Shown: piece by piece, positions 23,689 to 31,280 of the stretch
Numbering within the stretch: the stretch's first letter is position 1
How the letters are laid out: every line of letters begins with the position of its first letter
Source: Stutzerimonas stutzeri
Lineage (GTDB): Bacteria > Pseudomonadota > Gammaproteobacteria > Pseudomonadales > Pseudomonadaceae
Assembly (NCBI RefSeq): GCF_024448935.1
Contig: NZ_JAMOIE010000008.1
Coordinates: forward strand, 1 to 64,000
DNA: 64,000 nucleotides
Direction of reading: 5' to 3'
Translations under genes and position numbers: made by a program
The notes under the pieces: model-generated
What the model saw: the letters and a program-made list of their open reading frames with translations, nothing else
Databases searched by the model: none
What the model was told of the DNA's origin: nothing

Positions 23689-25034
23689 CAATCGAAGTTC
23701 CGAAATTGCTCGGCCGAGAGCGGCACAAAACGAGTTTCCTTGCCAATAAACGCGGTCCGCACGGTACCGGTTTCACCGTTCCGGTGCTTGCCGAGGATCA
23801 ACTCGGCAACCCCCTTGTACTCAGTGTCCGGGTTGTAGACCTCGTCTCGATAGACGAACATGATGATGTCCGCGTCCTGCTCGATCGCGCCGGACTCCCG
23901 CAAGTCTGCGTTCACAGGGCGCTTGTTGGGCCGCTGCTCACACTGGCGGGACAACTGCGATAGCGCGATGACGGGGCAATTGAACTCTTTGGCCAACCCC
24001 TTCAATGCCCGGGAGATCTCCGCGACCTCCTGAGTGCGGTTCCCCTCGTAGCCTGGGCAGCGCATCAGCTGCAGGTAATCAACCATGATTGCCGCCGGCG
24101 GACCGTACTTACGGGCACCACGCCGAGCCTTCGCTCGTAGCGATGTCGGCGTAAGGTTCGCGGAATCGTCGATCGCCAAACGGTCCTGCATACCCTGAAA
24201 GACACCAACGGCTGCCGTCAGCTTCGGCCAGTCTTCATCCTGAAGCTTGCCCCGCAGCAGCGCCTTCAGGTCGATACGCCCCAGCTGGGCGAGGAATCGG
24301 AACTGCAACGCCCTTGCCGGCATTTCCATGCTGTAGATCTGGATCGACTTCCCGGGAGAAGCGTCAAGGATCGGCTTGGCCCAGTTCATCACCAGGGACG
24401 TCTTGCCCATCGAGGGACGCGCCGCGACGATGATCAGATCTGCAGGCTGCAGGCCGCCAGTCATTGCATCCAGATCGGGCAGGCCAGTAGGAACACCCGT
24501 CACCTCCGTTTCGGAGTTGAAGTTGCTATCGATCTCGTCGATGACGGCGCTCAGGACTTCGCCCATGTCGGCAAAGTCCTGGTCGCGTTCATCCTGGCTG
24601 AGACCGAACAGGGCGCGCTCCGCTTCTTCATGAACCAAGGCTACGTCGGCCCCAGGCTCGTAGGCCTGCCGGCTCATCTCGAAGCCGATGGAGATCAAGC
24701 GGCGCAGATGGGCTCGCTCAGAAACGATCTTGGCGTAGTGAACGATGTTCGCGACCGAGGGAGTATTTTTGGCGAGCTCGGCCACGTAGGCCAGGCCTCC
24801 CCAGCCAGACCGCCCTTCCAACACCTCACACACCGTCACGATGTCGAACGGTTCGCTACGGTCCGCCAACTCCAAAATCGCTTCGAAGATCTGGCGATGA
24901 TCGTTCCGGTAAAAATCCTCCGGGTGGACTTTATCCGCGACCAGATCCCAGGCCTTGTTATCCAGCAGCAGACCACCAAGGACGCCTTGTTCGGCCTCAA
25001 TCGAGTGCGGAGGCACATTGAGCTGTCTTTCCAT
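23688..25034 (-). CDS. dnaB: Replicative DNA helicase DnaB
   Basis: Hexameric replicative helicase of 448 residues. The N-terminal DnaB domain (PPHSIEAEQGVLGGLLLDN, EDFYRNDHRQIFEAI) and the RecA-like C-terminal domain are complete: Walker A ARPSMGKTSLVMNWA (about 205), MVDYLQLM (Walker B), VIALSQLSRQCEQRPNKRP and DADIIMFVYRDEVYNP. It would load at the iteron origin with the plasmid Rep. A GAGGAG ribosome site lies 10 bases before the start. A plasmid-borne dnaB frees replication from host helicase-loader limits. First gene of a four-gene unit with the C39-like gene and two small genes. Confidence 0.96.
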   Translation of the reverse strand: MERQLNVPPHSIEAEQGVLGGLLLDNKAWDLVADKVHPEDFYRNDHRQIFEAILELADRSEPFDIVTVCEVLEGRSGWGGLAYVAELAKNTPSVANIVHYAKIVSERAHLRRLISIGFEMSRQAYEPGADVALVHEEAERALFGLSQDERDQDFADMGEVLSAVIDEIDSNFNSETEVTGVPTGLPDLDAMTGGLQPADLIIVAARPSMGKTSLVMNWAKPILDASPGKSIQIYSMEMPARALQFRFLAQLGRIDLKALLRGKLQDEDWPKLTAAVGVFQGMQDRLAIDDSANLTPTSLRAKARRGARKYGPPAAIMVDYLQLMRCPGYEGNRTQEVAEISRALKGLAKEFNCPVIALSQLSRQCEQRPNKRPVNADLRESGAIEQDADIIMFVYRDEVYNPDTEYKGVAELILGKHRNGETGTVRTAFIGKETRFVPLSAEQFRNFD

Positions 25035-25051
25035 TGTTCAGGAACTCCTCA

Positions 25052-25228
25052 TTAGCTCGAAAGAATACGCCATCCGACATACAGGATCACGCCAACAACA
25101 ACGCAGATCAGGACCTGCCACCTCGCTCGGTCTTCGCCGGCATGCCGCCCGCGAATGAACGCTCGGCGCTCAACCGTTTCCGCAAGGTCAAGCTCCAGAT
25201 CTCGAAGCACTCGCTCACAATCAGGCAT
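25052..25228 (-). CDS. Small single-span membrane protein, 58 aa
   Basis: ATG 25228 follows GGAGG at 6 bases and overlaps the 3' end of the upstream gene. After a charged helical part (ERVLRDLELDLAETVERR) it ends in one membrane helix, WQVLICVVVGVILYVGWRIL, so it is a tail-anchored inner-membrane protein. Located 17 bases before dnaB. Function unknown. Confidence 0.6.
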   Translation of the reverse strand: MPDCERVLRDLELDLAETVERRAFIRGRHAGEDRARWQVLICVVVGVILYVGWRILSS

Positions 25229-25718
25229 TCGGGTCCTCCGGCAGAAAATCCGCGACAAGTGGAAGCAGGATCCTCACCGAGCTCCGCATGTGGAACTTGG
25301 TCGGAGACCGTGCAATGCGATCCATCAGCAGATACCAAACGGCGAAGAGGCTACCTCCCTCCATCGGCCGCAGCTCGATGTCGGTTTTGGTCGACTGGAA
25401 CTCGACTTGAGCTCGGTTGAATAGCACCGTCTGCCGGCAAGCCGCCGCGAGTTCCCTGATCGGGCCTTGGAGCTCAGCAAGCCGTTGACTGATCGCTTCC
25501 GGGCTATCGTACCCATCGAGAGCGTCCATCAGCTCAATGAACTGGTCGTCGATCGATTTGCGTCCGATCTCGGCGTCCCATTCGGCCACCCGCTCGGAGC
25601 AACAACTGCAGACGCCCTCGCCACGGCTGTAATCCACCCGCAGCCAGTAACAGGGCCCATCCTCTGAAACGCAGGCGCACATATCAGTGCACCCGCAACC
25701 GATACACTCAGCAATCAT
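25221..25718 (-). CDS. Cys-rich N-terminal (zinc) protein
   Basis: Protein of 165 residues starting MIAECIGCGCTDMCACV, with GPCYWLRVDYSRGEGVCSCC after it; this Cys-rich module with a CHWLR/CYWLR core is frequent in phage and plasmid proteins of unknown function and probably binds zinc. The remainder is helical. ATG 25718 follows GAGGGGG and overlaps the stop of the 56-residue gene (ATGA). No enzymatic motif. Confidence 0.65.
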   Translation of the reverse strand: MIAECIGCGCTDMCACVSEDGPCYWLRVDYSRGEGVCSCCSERVAEWDAEIGRKSIDDQFIELMDALDGYDSPEAISQRLAELQGPIRELAAACRQTVLFNRAQVEFQSTKTDIELRPMEGGSLFAVWYLLMDRIARSPTKFHMRSSVRILLPLVADFLPEDPNA

Positions 25719-25885
25719 GGGCACCCCCTCAGCTCATCTTCACAGGCACGGTTAAAGCCGGCCTGCCACTCTTCCGCCAACTTTGTTCCAGCCGGATACG
25801 GGTTATCGTCCAGATTCTTTCCGTCACGAAACGCCTGGTTGCCCAGCTGCCAGGCAGCGCCTGCAGCGGGCTGCTCAGTAGTCAT
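25715..25885 (-). CDS. Rmf/CrpP-like small protein, 56 aa
   Basis: Short gene with a good fit to the Rmf/CrpP small-fold pattern: GAAWQLGNQAFRDGKN, then NPYPAGTKLAEEWQAGF, i.e. G-x2-A then x3-G-K, N-P-Y and a late A-x2-W-x2-G-F. Ribosome modulation factor binds 70S ribosomes; CrpP proteins are plasmid-borne relatives first reported in Pseudomonas with a claimed ciprofloxacin-modifying activity. Residue-level function cannot be told from sequence. It overlaps its downstream neighbour by 4 bases and the upstream gene by 11. Confidence 0.6.
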   Translation of the reverse strand: MTTEQPAAGAAWQLGNQAFRDGKNLDDNPYPAGTKLAEEWQAGFNRACEDELRGCP

Positions 25886-26219
25886 TCAACGTGCCCTCGG
25901 CCTGGGTCTGCTCGATCAACCGCACGAGCTCGGTTTCACCCTGAACGCGAACAACCTCCGCGAGATGTCGCTCAGCAGCGGAGATCAAGCGGCGCTTCGC
26001 TTTCATGTGCAGCAGGCCGCACTGCCGACCTGTCTTGAACTCGGAAATGACGTAGGCGACGTGCTCCAGAGGCGCAACAGGGGGATGAATGGCGAAACGG
26101 AACGACCGCCCTGCTATCGGGTAGTCGAATGCGCGAACCACGCGAACTTCACTGAAGATGAGCCCGCGCCCGTTCGAGCGGGGTACAAGCATGGTCGCTT
26201 GAACTGACTTTCCGACCAC
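25875..26219 (-). CDS. Hypothetical protein under a palindromic operator
   Basis: Protein of 114 residues: beta-rich start (VQATMLVPRSNGRGLIFSEV, VAYVISEFKTGRQCGLLHMK) and a helical end. GTG 26219 follows CGGAGG at 5 bases. An upstream in-frame TTG lies inside the 31-bp palindrome and is not accepted as the start. It is the first gene of the dnaB cluster going leftward, so the palindrome may control the genes through dnaB. No family recognised. Confidence 0.6.
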   Translation of the reverse strand: MVGKSVQATMLVPRSNGRGLIFSEVRVVRAFDYPIAGRSFRFAIHPPVAPLEHVAYVISEFKTGRQCGLLHMKAKRRLISAAERHLAEVVRVQGETELVRLIEQTQAEGTLNDY

Positions 26220-26237
26220 GACAGCCTCCGAAGGCTT

Positions 26238-26268
26238 AACCAAGTAATAACAATGTTATTACTTGGTT
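26238..26268. promoter_or_regulatory. 31-bp perfect palindrome upstream of the dnaB cluster
   Basis: Two 15-base arms (AACCAAGTAATAACA and its complement) around a single A. Lies 19 bases before the GTG of the 114-residue gene and 17 bases after the end of the 237-residue gene. The central TAACAnTGTTA also occurs at 20704. Confidence 0.7.
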
Positions 26269-26284
26269 ATCACCTGGTCAACCC

Positions 26285-26998
26285 TCACATCCGAAGAGCG
26301 GGGCGCCCGACCTGGCGCTGCAGCGCGTCCTCGCGGAAGTCCTCGTCAGGGGAAACCCGGTCTCCACCGCCTCGCGGCCAATACCCGACGGCGCGAATAT
26401 CAAGCGTCCGGCCAGCCAGCTCGAAATTGCGGTCGCTGACAGAGTGGAACCACTCGGCCAGCTCGCGAATATCGACGCGCTCGATCGAACGCAACGTTTC
26501 CGCCGCGGCGTCCTTGACGATGCCTTGAATGCTCACTTCCAGGACGTCACCACTATTCGCCGAGCAAACCATCGAGAACCCTTCGCCCGAGACAGTGAAG
26601 CGATCATGCCCCCAGTAGGGCGACGGATTAGCTCGGTTGACGACCTGCGCGGCCGCGAGCTGGACATACTCGTTCAAGAGCCCGTCGTACTCGCTCCTAT
26701 GAGCCCGGAAAACCGAGAGCCCGTCGACCGACGTGCAGATCCGGCTGTAGAGCTCGTGAATGCGGTTGTATACATTGAGCAACCTGGTCGCCGGTGCCTT
26801 GCCGTCGACAGAGGGTTGCGCCTGTTGGGCACGGGCCGTGCCCCCAGCTGACACCTGGTTGAGTGAGTCGCAGCGCCGAAAGGCCGCCTCGATACTCCGG
26901 TAGCTCACTTCCAGCTTCTTGTTGAGCAGCGTGTCGTAGGGAACAAAGCCCAGCTTGGCATCTGCTTTCACCATGAAGCGCATCAACGATAACGACAT
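26285..26998 (-). CDS. Hypothetical protein downstream of the SNF2 helicase
   Basis: Protein of 237 residues; ATG 26998 follows GGAGGGGAG. Predicted helical first part (YRSIEAAFRRCDSLNQV, LLNVYNRIHELYSRI) and a beta-rich end (RTLDIRAVGYWPRGGGDRV). Separated by 13 bases from the helicase gene, so probably cotranslated in one operon and possibly a partner of it. No known motif. Confidence 0.65.
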   Translation of the reverse strand: MSLSLMRFMVKADAKLGFVPYDTLLNKKLEVSYRSIEAAFRRCDSLNQVSAGGTARAQQAQPSVDGKAPATRLLNVYNRIHELYSRICTSVDGLSVFRAHRSEYDGLLNEYVQLAAAQVVNRANPSPYWGHDRFTVSGEGFSMVCSANSGDVLEVSIQGIVKDAAAETLRSIERVDIRELAEWFHSVSDRNFELAGRTLDIRAVGYWPRGGGDRVSPDEDFREDALQRQVGRPALRM

Positions 26999-27011
26999 GA
27001 CTCCCCTCCAC

Positions 27012-28991
27012 TCACGCTGCGTTAAAAAGCTTGGCGGCCATCTGCTCTTCGACGAGGCCGGGATCCTGAACAGAGTCATCGAGCAGATCCTGCTCAATGC
27101 TTTCCTTGTGCTGCAGCAGTAGTACGACCTGCTCGTCGATCGTCCCGGAGATCACGGGCATCAAGACGGTGACGGCTCTTTTTTGGCCGTTTCGGTAGGC
27201 GCGATCTTCGGCCTGTCGCTTCGCCGCAGCAGTCCACGGTAGCGACGCGAAGAACACGTAGTTGGCAGCGACCAGGTTCAGGCCTACACCGGCTGCTTTG
27301 GTCGTGCCGATGAACACCTTGACCGCCGGATCCGACATGAAGGTGTCGATCGCTTTTTGCTTTCTTGTTCCAGAATTAGATCCGGTGAAGGTCACCGTCT
27401 GGATCCCGGCCTTGGCGAACTCGTCGGCCAGGTAGGCCACAGACTCGGTGTACTCGCAGAAGATGATCGACTTGTCGTCGTCACCCAATGATGTGATCGT
27501 ATCGATCAGCCACGAAGCCTTTAGACGCTCCAGTAGCTGACGGATCTTTCCGATTTTGACGATGGCGGTCTGCGTGTTGTCGGAGACCGCTGCTAGGTAC
27601 TGATCACGCTCGCCAGTCGCTAGATCTACATACTTAAATTCGTGACGTTTGCCCTTCAACGAAGCCAGTACATCTTTACGCCGGCGCAACATCCATTCGG
27701 AAACGCGCTCGCTCAATGCCTTCCTGAGCTCTGGAGAGCCGGCAAAGTCCGACAGAAAATCGCTAAGCGGAATGGCTCCGATTGGGTGACCGGAGAGCCG
27801 CAGCAGGGTATGCAGCTCGCTCTCCCGGTTCAGCACCGGAGTCGCAGTCAGAAGGAACCGGCGCTCGATATGCTTCGAGAGCAGGAAGGCATTTCGGGTA
27901 CGGGTGGAGTCGGGCTCCTTGAGATAGTGAGCCTCATCGCACAGCATCACTCGGAAGCGCACATCGCCGTCGCTCATGGCCTGAACGACGGCGCCCAACC
28001 TCTCGTAGTTCACGATCAGCCAGTCAGCCTGCGACCAGGCCTCGCCATCGCCGCAAATCACAACCTTCGCGTCGGGCTGGATTATATGGATCTCCCGCTC
28101 CCAGTTGATCCGCAGGCTGGCTGGGCAGACCACCAGCACTGCACCCGGCCCCGTGACCAAGCTCGCAGCGACGACAGCCTGGCGGCTCTTCCCGAGCCCC
28201 ATATCATCGGCCAGCAGACAGCTTGAGTACCTTAGGAGATGACGAACGCCCACTTCCTGGTAGGCATACTCACCATGCAGCCCATATGCCTGGACAGCCT
28301 TCGCCAAATCCGCCTCGTTGATCCAAAGCTCCTTCATCGGTTTTGCGATCACGCTCAACATCGCGTTCTCGCCTTCCGCATCCCCAGCGCCGACTCGCTC
28401 AGGGACCATACCGCCCACCTGAACACCTGGTCGGTCTCCCTCACCCATCGAAGCATGCTGCTCCAGAACGATTTCGGTATCGCTGAGGAAGATGTGTTCT
28501 CGACGGATTCCAGCCTGCGTCTCCAGCACCTCAAGCAATCGCGGCAGGGCAACCTTCACCCGCCAGGCATTTCGATTACGCAGGAAGGTGCCCTGCAGGC
28601 CCTGCAACGTGCTAACTAGGAGAGGATCAAACCGCGATAGGCAAACGAAGTCTCCGCCCTCAACAGGGAAGATCTGGACATCCAGGAAGGGCGCGAACAG
28701 GTCCGGATCGGGAGACGCCAGGGCGATGCGAAGCTTTTGCGCAAACTGCCCGACATCGTAGAGGATTCCGGATGGCAGGTTTTCGGCCAAACTCGCCGCG
28801 AATGCGCCATTGATTTTCGAGCGGTCGAAGGCCCACATACGGCCCTGGCCAAACCAGGTACCACCATGCTTCTCACGGAAAAAGGCGCTAATCCAAGGAG
28901 CGAAAGCCGTGGACAAGCCCACCCGGAACCCGTCAGAACGGACCCCCTGAATGAACTCTTTCGGTGACTTCTTGTAGTCGGACAGCTTCAT
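27012..28991 (-). CDS. SNF2-family helicase/ATPase
   Basis: SF2 ATPase of the SNF2/HARP-like type, 659 residues. After a 235-residue N-terminal part come Walker A DDMGLGKSRQAVVAA (about 262), VVCPASLRINWEREI, DEAHYLKEPDSTRTRN (about 349), FLLTATPVLNRESEL, and the C-terminal lobe with FCEYTESVAYLADEF, GVGLNLVAANYVFF and RQAEDRAYRNGQKRAV (about 595). Such proteins translocate on double-stranded DNA and remodel or re-anneal it. Upstream are a hairpin (28992-29020) and the GAAAGTC element at 29025. The gene may support plasmid replication restart or defence; no defence partner is apparent. Confidence 0.92.
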   Translation of the reverse strand: MKLSDYKKSPKEFIQGVRSDGFRVGLSTAFAPWISAFFREKHGGTWFGQGRMWAFDRSKINGAFAASLAENLPSGILYDVGQFAQKLRIALASPDPDLFAPFLDVQIFPVEGGDFVCLSRFDPLLVSTLQGLQGTFLRNRNAWRVKVALPRLLEVLETQAGIRREHIFLSDTEIVLEQHASMGEGDRPGVQVGGMVPERVGAGDAEGENAMLSVIAKPMKELWINEADLAKAVQAYGLHGEYAYQEVGVRHLLRYSSCLLADDMGLGKSRQAVVAASLVTGPGAVLVVCPASLRINWEREIHIIQPDAKVVICGDGEAWSQADWLIVNYERLGAVVQAMSDGDVRFRVMLCDEAHYLKEPDSTRTRNAFLLSKHIERRFLLTATPVLNRESELHTLLRLSGHPIGAIPLSDFLSDFAGSPELRKALSERVSEWMLRRRKDVLASLKGKRHEFKYVDLATGERDQYLAAVSDNTQTAIVKIGKIRQLLERLKASWLIDTITSLGDDDKSIIFCEYTESVAYLADEFAKAGIQTVTFTGSNSGTRKQKAIDTFMSDPAVKVFIGTTKAAGVGLNLVAANYVFFASLPWTAAAKRQAEDRAYRNGQKRAVTVLMPVISGTIDEQVVLLLQHKESIEQDLLDDSVQDPGLVEEQMAAKLFNAA

Positions 28992-29024
28992 GCGCTAAAG
29001 CTTTCTCAGCAAATTAGCGCTTAC

Positions 29025-29046
29025 TATAGCCTAATGAAAGTCAAAA
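29025..29046. promoter_or_regulatory. GAAAGTC element upstream of the SNF2 helicase
   Basis: TATAGCCTAATGAAAGTCAA on the plus strand; read toward the helicase gene it is TTGACTTTCATTAGGCTATA, 34 bases before its ATG. The spacing between TTGACT and TATA (10 bases) does not fit a sigma-70 promoter, so it is treated as an operator-like element. Confidence 0.45.
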
Positions 29047-29069
29047 GATCGAGAGCAACCCATCTGCTC

Positions 29070-29420
29070 TCAGAGAGACCACCAAGCCAGCAATTTCGCC
29101 AGGTCGACCTCGCCAAGCCGAGCCCTTCCCCACTCCAATGCCGTGCGGAAGTCAGCCTGCCCGGATGTAGCAGGCTCGACGCGCACCGAGTCAGCGCCGG
29201 CCAGTGGGGCACTCAGCATGCCAGCCACCAGCAAGGCTTCATCTACTGAGGAAATCACATCCGCGTGCTCAGCACCCCTGAGACGATAACGAACTGAGCA
29301 GGAGCCAACCCAACCCTGGAACTCAGCCGCGACCACACCAGGTAGGCGCATATCGGCGACCAAGCGCCTATGGCGAATGAATTTCGCCACCGGTGAACTA
29401 TCCGCAGCCAACTTGATCAC
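29070..29420 (-). CDS. Hypothetical protein
   Basis: Protein of 116 residues, mixed alpha/beta (PGVVAAEFQGWVGSCSVRYR, then LLVAGMLSAPLAGADSV). Its ATG overlaps the stop of the zinc-ribbon membrane gene by 4 bases, so both are translated together. No signal or recognisable motif. Confidence 0.55.
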   Translation of the reverse strand: MIKLAADSSPVAKFIRHRRLVADMRLPGVVAAEFQGWVGSCSVRYRLRGAEHADVISSVDEALLVAGMLSAPLAGADSVRVEPATSGQADFRTALEWGRARLGEVDLAKLLAWWSL

Positions 29421-29773
29421 GACCGGCTCCTATCAACAACAGTCCTGCACATGCCAATTCGCGCAGCGACAGCCCTCTTCCGGCCCCACCGATACCCCCA
29501 TACCCAGACAGCAAAGACAACCAGCAATCCCCACAACCCAAGCCCGAGGCCAATCGGGACAGCCACACCGAAACAGCTAGACACTACCACCGGCAACAGA
29601 AACAGGACTGCAAAGGCAATAGACGCCCAGACCGCCCCTGCAGCACCCGCTCCTTTCGAAACCTCTTCCGGAAGGGCGCCATAAACGATTCGACCGTGAC
29701 ACCCCCGGCACACATGATCGCCGGGGGAAAATTCCGCTCCACAGCCACCACAGGTATATGTCTCTGCCACCAC
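29417..29773 (-). CDS. Zinc-ribbon membrane protein
   Basis: Protein of about 118 residues. An N-terminal zinc ribbon (TCGGCGAEF then HVCRGCHGRI, two CxxC pairs) is followed by two hydrophobic spans (SIAFAVLFLLPVVVSSCFG and LGLGLWGLLVVFAVWVWG) and a basic tail. GTG 29773 is favoured because AAGGGG lies 5 bases before it. Probably an inner-membrane protein with a cytoplasmic zinc ribbon; function unknown. Confidence 0.6.
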   Translation of the reverse strand: MVAETYTCGGCGAEFSPGDHVCRGCHGRIVYGALPEEVSKGAGAAGAVWASIAFAVLFLLPVVVSSCFGVAVPIGLGLGLWGLLVVFAVWVWGYRWGRKRAVAARIGMCRTVVDRSRS

Positions 29774-29804
29774 CAACACCCCTTCGCTCGCAACTTACGG
29801 TGGA

Positions 29805-29848
29805 CTATCCGTGGCGTGATCTAGGTTTCAAAATCACGCCACGGATAG
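29805..29848 (-). terminator. Long perfect hairpin
   Basis: CTATCCGTGGCGTGAT and its exact complement (16-bp stem) around 12 bases. It begins 6 bases after the stop of the 154-residue gene on the minus strand. No T run follows, so termination would have to be assisted, or the element is a 3' stabiliser. Confidence 0.5.
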
Positions 29849-29853
29849 ATGCC

Positions 29854-30318
29854 TCAGCGCTCAGCCTGGCGCTTGATGAAACGAAGAGCGTCAGCATTAC
29901 CTGCCTCTGCTGCCTGCTGCATCAATGACTCGAATTCGCCTTCGTCGCCGTCACGGAGGCGCAGCGCCGCGAGGGTGAAGAGCGCCGTTCCGTTCCCTTG
30001 GCTCGCCAAAGCTTCGAGAGAGGTCCTGTTCTCTTTCGGGAAGTTCTGCGCAAGCCAGATGATCGCTTCCGGCTTGCCCTGCTCAGCGAATTTTCGCATC
30101 ACCGGCTCCAACTTAGCGCGATCAGCCTCTCGATCCATGGACTGCAGCCACGACGAGACAGGGCCACGTTCGCCGAGGACCGCCATGCCCCCGCAAAATA
30201 AAATGGCGATGGCCAAGAGGGTGAGACCTACCCGCTTGCGCGCACTGGGTTTGACCAGCAAGACGACGTCCCGCTTATGCGGCCAATCGGCATCGCTCAA
30301 AATGCTTGTATTCGACAT
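29854..30318 (-). CDS. Membrane-anchored protein with Sel1/TPR-like repeats
   Basis: Protein of 154 residues. A cytoplasmic N-terminus is followed by one membrane span (VGLTLLAIAILFCGGMAVLG, about 30-50). The rest is helical with pairs resembling Sel1-type repeats (IIWLAQNFPKENRTSLEALA, ALFTLAALRLRDGDEGEFES, LMQQAAEAGNADALRFIKRQ), suggesting a periplasmic interaction module. Three iterons lie 16-137 bases upstream of the ATG and could block or modulate its promoter. Function unknown. Confidence 0.6.
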   Translation of the reverse strand: MSNTSILSDADWPHKRDVVLLVKPSARKRVGLTLLAIAILFCGGMAVLGERGPVSSWLQSMDREADRAKLEPVMRKFAEQGKPEAIIWLAQNFPKENRTSLEALASQGNGTALFTLAALRLRDGDEGEFESLMQQAAEAGNADALRFIKRQAER

Positions 30319-30333
30319 CTAGCGTCCCTAGTA

Positions 30334-30455
30334 AGGTGAATGGATATGGGGCGCCCTACCCGAAAGGTGAACGGATATGGGGAGACCGCGCCAGACGTGC
30401 GTTCTACGCGGCTCACAGAAGCGCCCAGGCACTTCAAAGGTGAAAGTTTATGGGG
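30334..30455 (-). repeat. Secondary iteron cluster (three copies)
   Basis: Direct repeats AGGTGAATGGATATGGGG (30334-30351), AAAGGTGAACGGATATGGGG (30363-30382) and AAAGGTGAAAGTTTATGGGG (30436-30455). They are the reverse complement of the origin iterons at 61.76-62.44 kb and match the same consensus. A fourth, degenerate half-site follows near 30467. They lie 31 kb from rep. Confidence 0.85.
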
Positions 30456-30506
30456 AGCGCCTTTTCACGGTGAAAATCCCCCCACTTCAACATCATCATT
30501 TAGCCG

Positions 30507-30833
30507 CTACATAGCGCATCTGCTCCCATGCAAGGCGGATTCGACAGCCTCCTCGACGCTTTCGCCATCCAGCACAAATCGCCAGACATCATCGAGCCGC
30601 CCATTCGCTTCCAGATCTCGCCATACGTCGCCATCGATCACATGACCGATACCGGTACGCCCTTCGATCGTCGGCACAACTCCAACCTTCTCCGTCGGCG
30701 AGTCGGAGGGACTTTCCGGCTGCCACTCTGGCGCTGTGGACACCAACTCGCCTTGCTCGTTAATCGAAACCTTGAACGTGCCGGCATTCCCATCGCGACA
30801 AAGGACCATTGCGCTGATGTAGTTCTGGTTCAT
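30507..30833 (-). CDS. Hypothetical protein
   Basis: Protein of 108 residues; ATG 30833 follows GGGAGGGG at 2-5 bases. The N-terminal half looks beta-rich (YISAMVLCRDGNAGTFKVSI) and the C-terminal half helical (DVWRDLEANGRLDDVWRFVL). It lies downstream of the 66-residue gene in the same direction, 12 bases apart. No family recognised. Confidence 0.6.
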   Translation of the reverse strand: MNQNYISAMVLCRDGNAGTFKVSINEQGELVSTAPEWQPESPSDSPTEKVGVVPTIEGRTGIGHVIDGDVWRDLEANGRLDDVWRFVLDGESVEEAVESALHGSRCAM

Positions 30834-30845
30834 CGCCCCTCCCAC

Positions 30846-31046
30846 TCAATCGGTCGTAACCACGATCTTGACTGCCTTCGTCGGCATCCCCCACCTGGCG
30901 GCCAGCTGGATCGCCTCTCGACGCGATACCGGCCCATGGCAGTCACCCCAGCCGCGACCATGGGCGGCATACCAGCCATCCGGGTTTCTGCATACGCCGG
31001 CCTTGCCCCGCGCTGCACGCTGTTTAAGTACCCGTAAACGATTCAT
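30846..31046 (-). CDS. Small basic hypothetical protein, 66 aa
   Basis: ATG 31046 follows a perfect AAGGAGG at 4 bases. The product is basic with VCRNPDGWYAAHGRGWGDCH (two Cys and two His, possibly zinc-binding) and AIQLAARWGMPTKAVKIVV, which could be a helix-turn-helix. First gene of a two-gene unit. Function unknown. Confidence 0.6.
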   Translation of the reverse strand: MNRLRVLKQRAARGKAGVCRNPDGWYAAHGRGWGDCHGPVSRREAIQLAARWGMPTKAVKIVVTTD

Positions 31047-31280
31047 CCGACCTCCTTACCAACTTGTTCGGCCACAACCACCCTCTACGCCATCGACCGC
31101 CCCTTCAGTGCTCGAAAATGACTTTGTGGCCCAGAGAGGGCCCTACGAGCGTCAAAGGACGTTCGACCTCTACATGCCCTGTCTGGCGTCCAAATTGGCC
31201 TTTGGGTTTTCGATCACAACACTCAACATCAACATTCAGCGCGCCCAAAATAATCTGATGGCCACCCTACCCTTTGCGAC
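31047..31280. other. Non-coding gap
   Basis: About 230 bases between the 66-residue gene and the secreted metalloprotease gene. A plus-strand reading frame crosses it but has poor composition and no ribosome site. I see no strong palindrome; it should hold the promoter for the leftward 66-residue gene. Confidence 0.4.

Noticed and set aside
26220-26243. TTG start of the 114-residue gene
   Set aside because: It lies inside the 31-bp palindrome; GTG 26219 has a good ribosome site.
29025-29046. Sigma-70 promoter TTGACT...TATAGT
   Set aside because: Only 10 bases separate the hexamers here and at the other copies; normal spacing is about 17.
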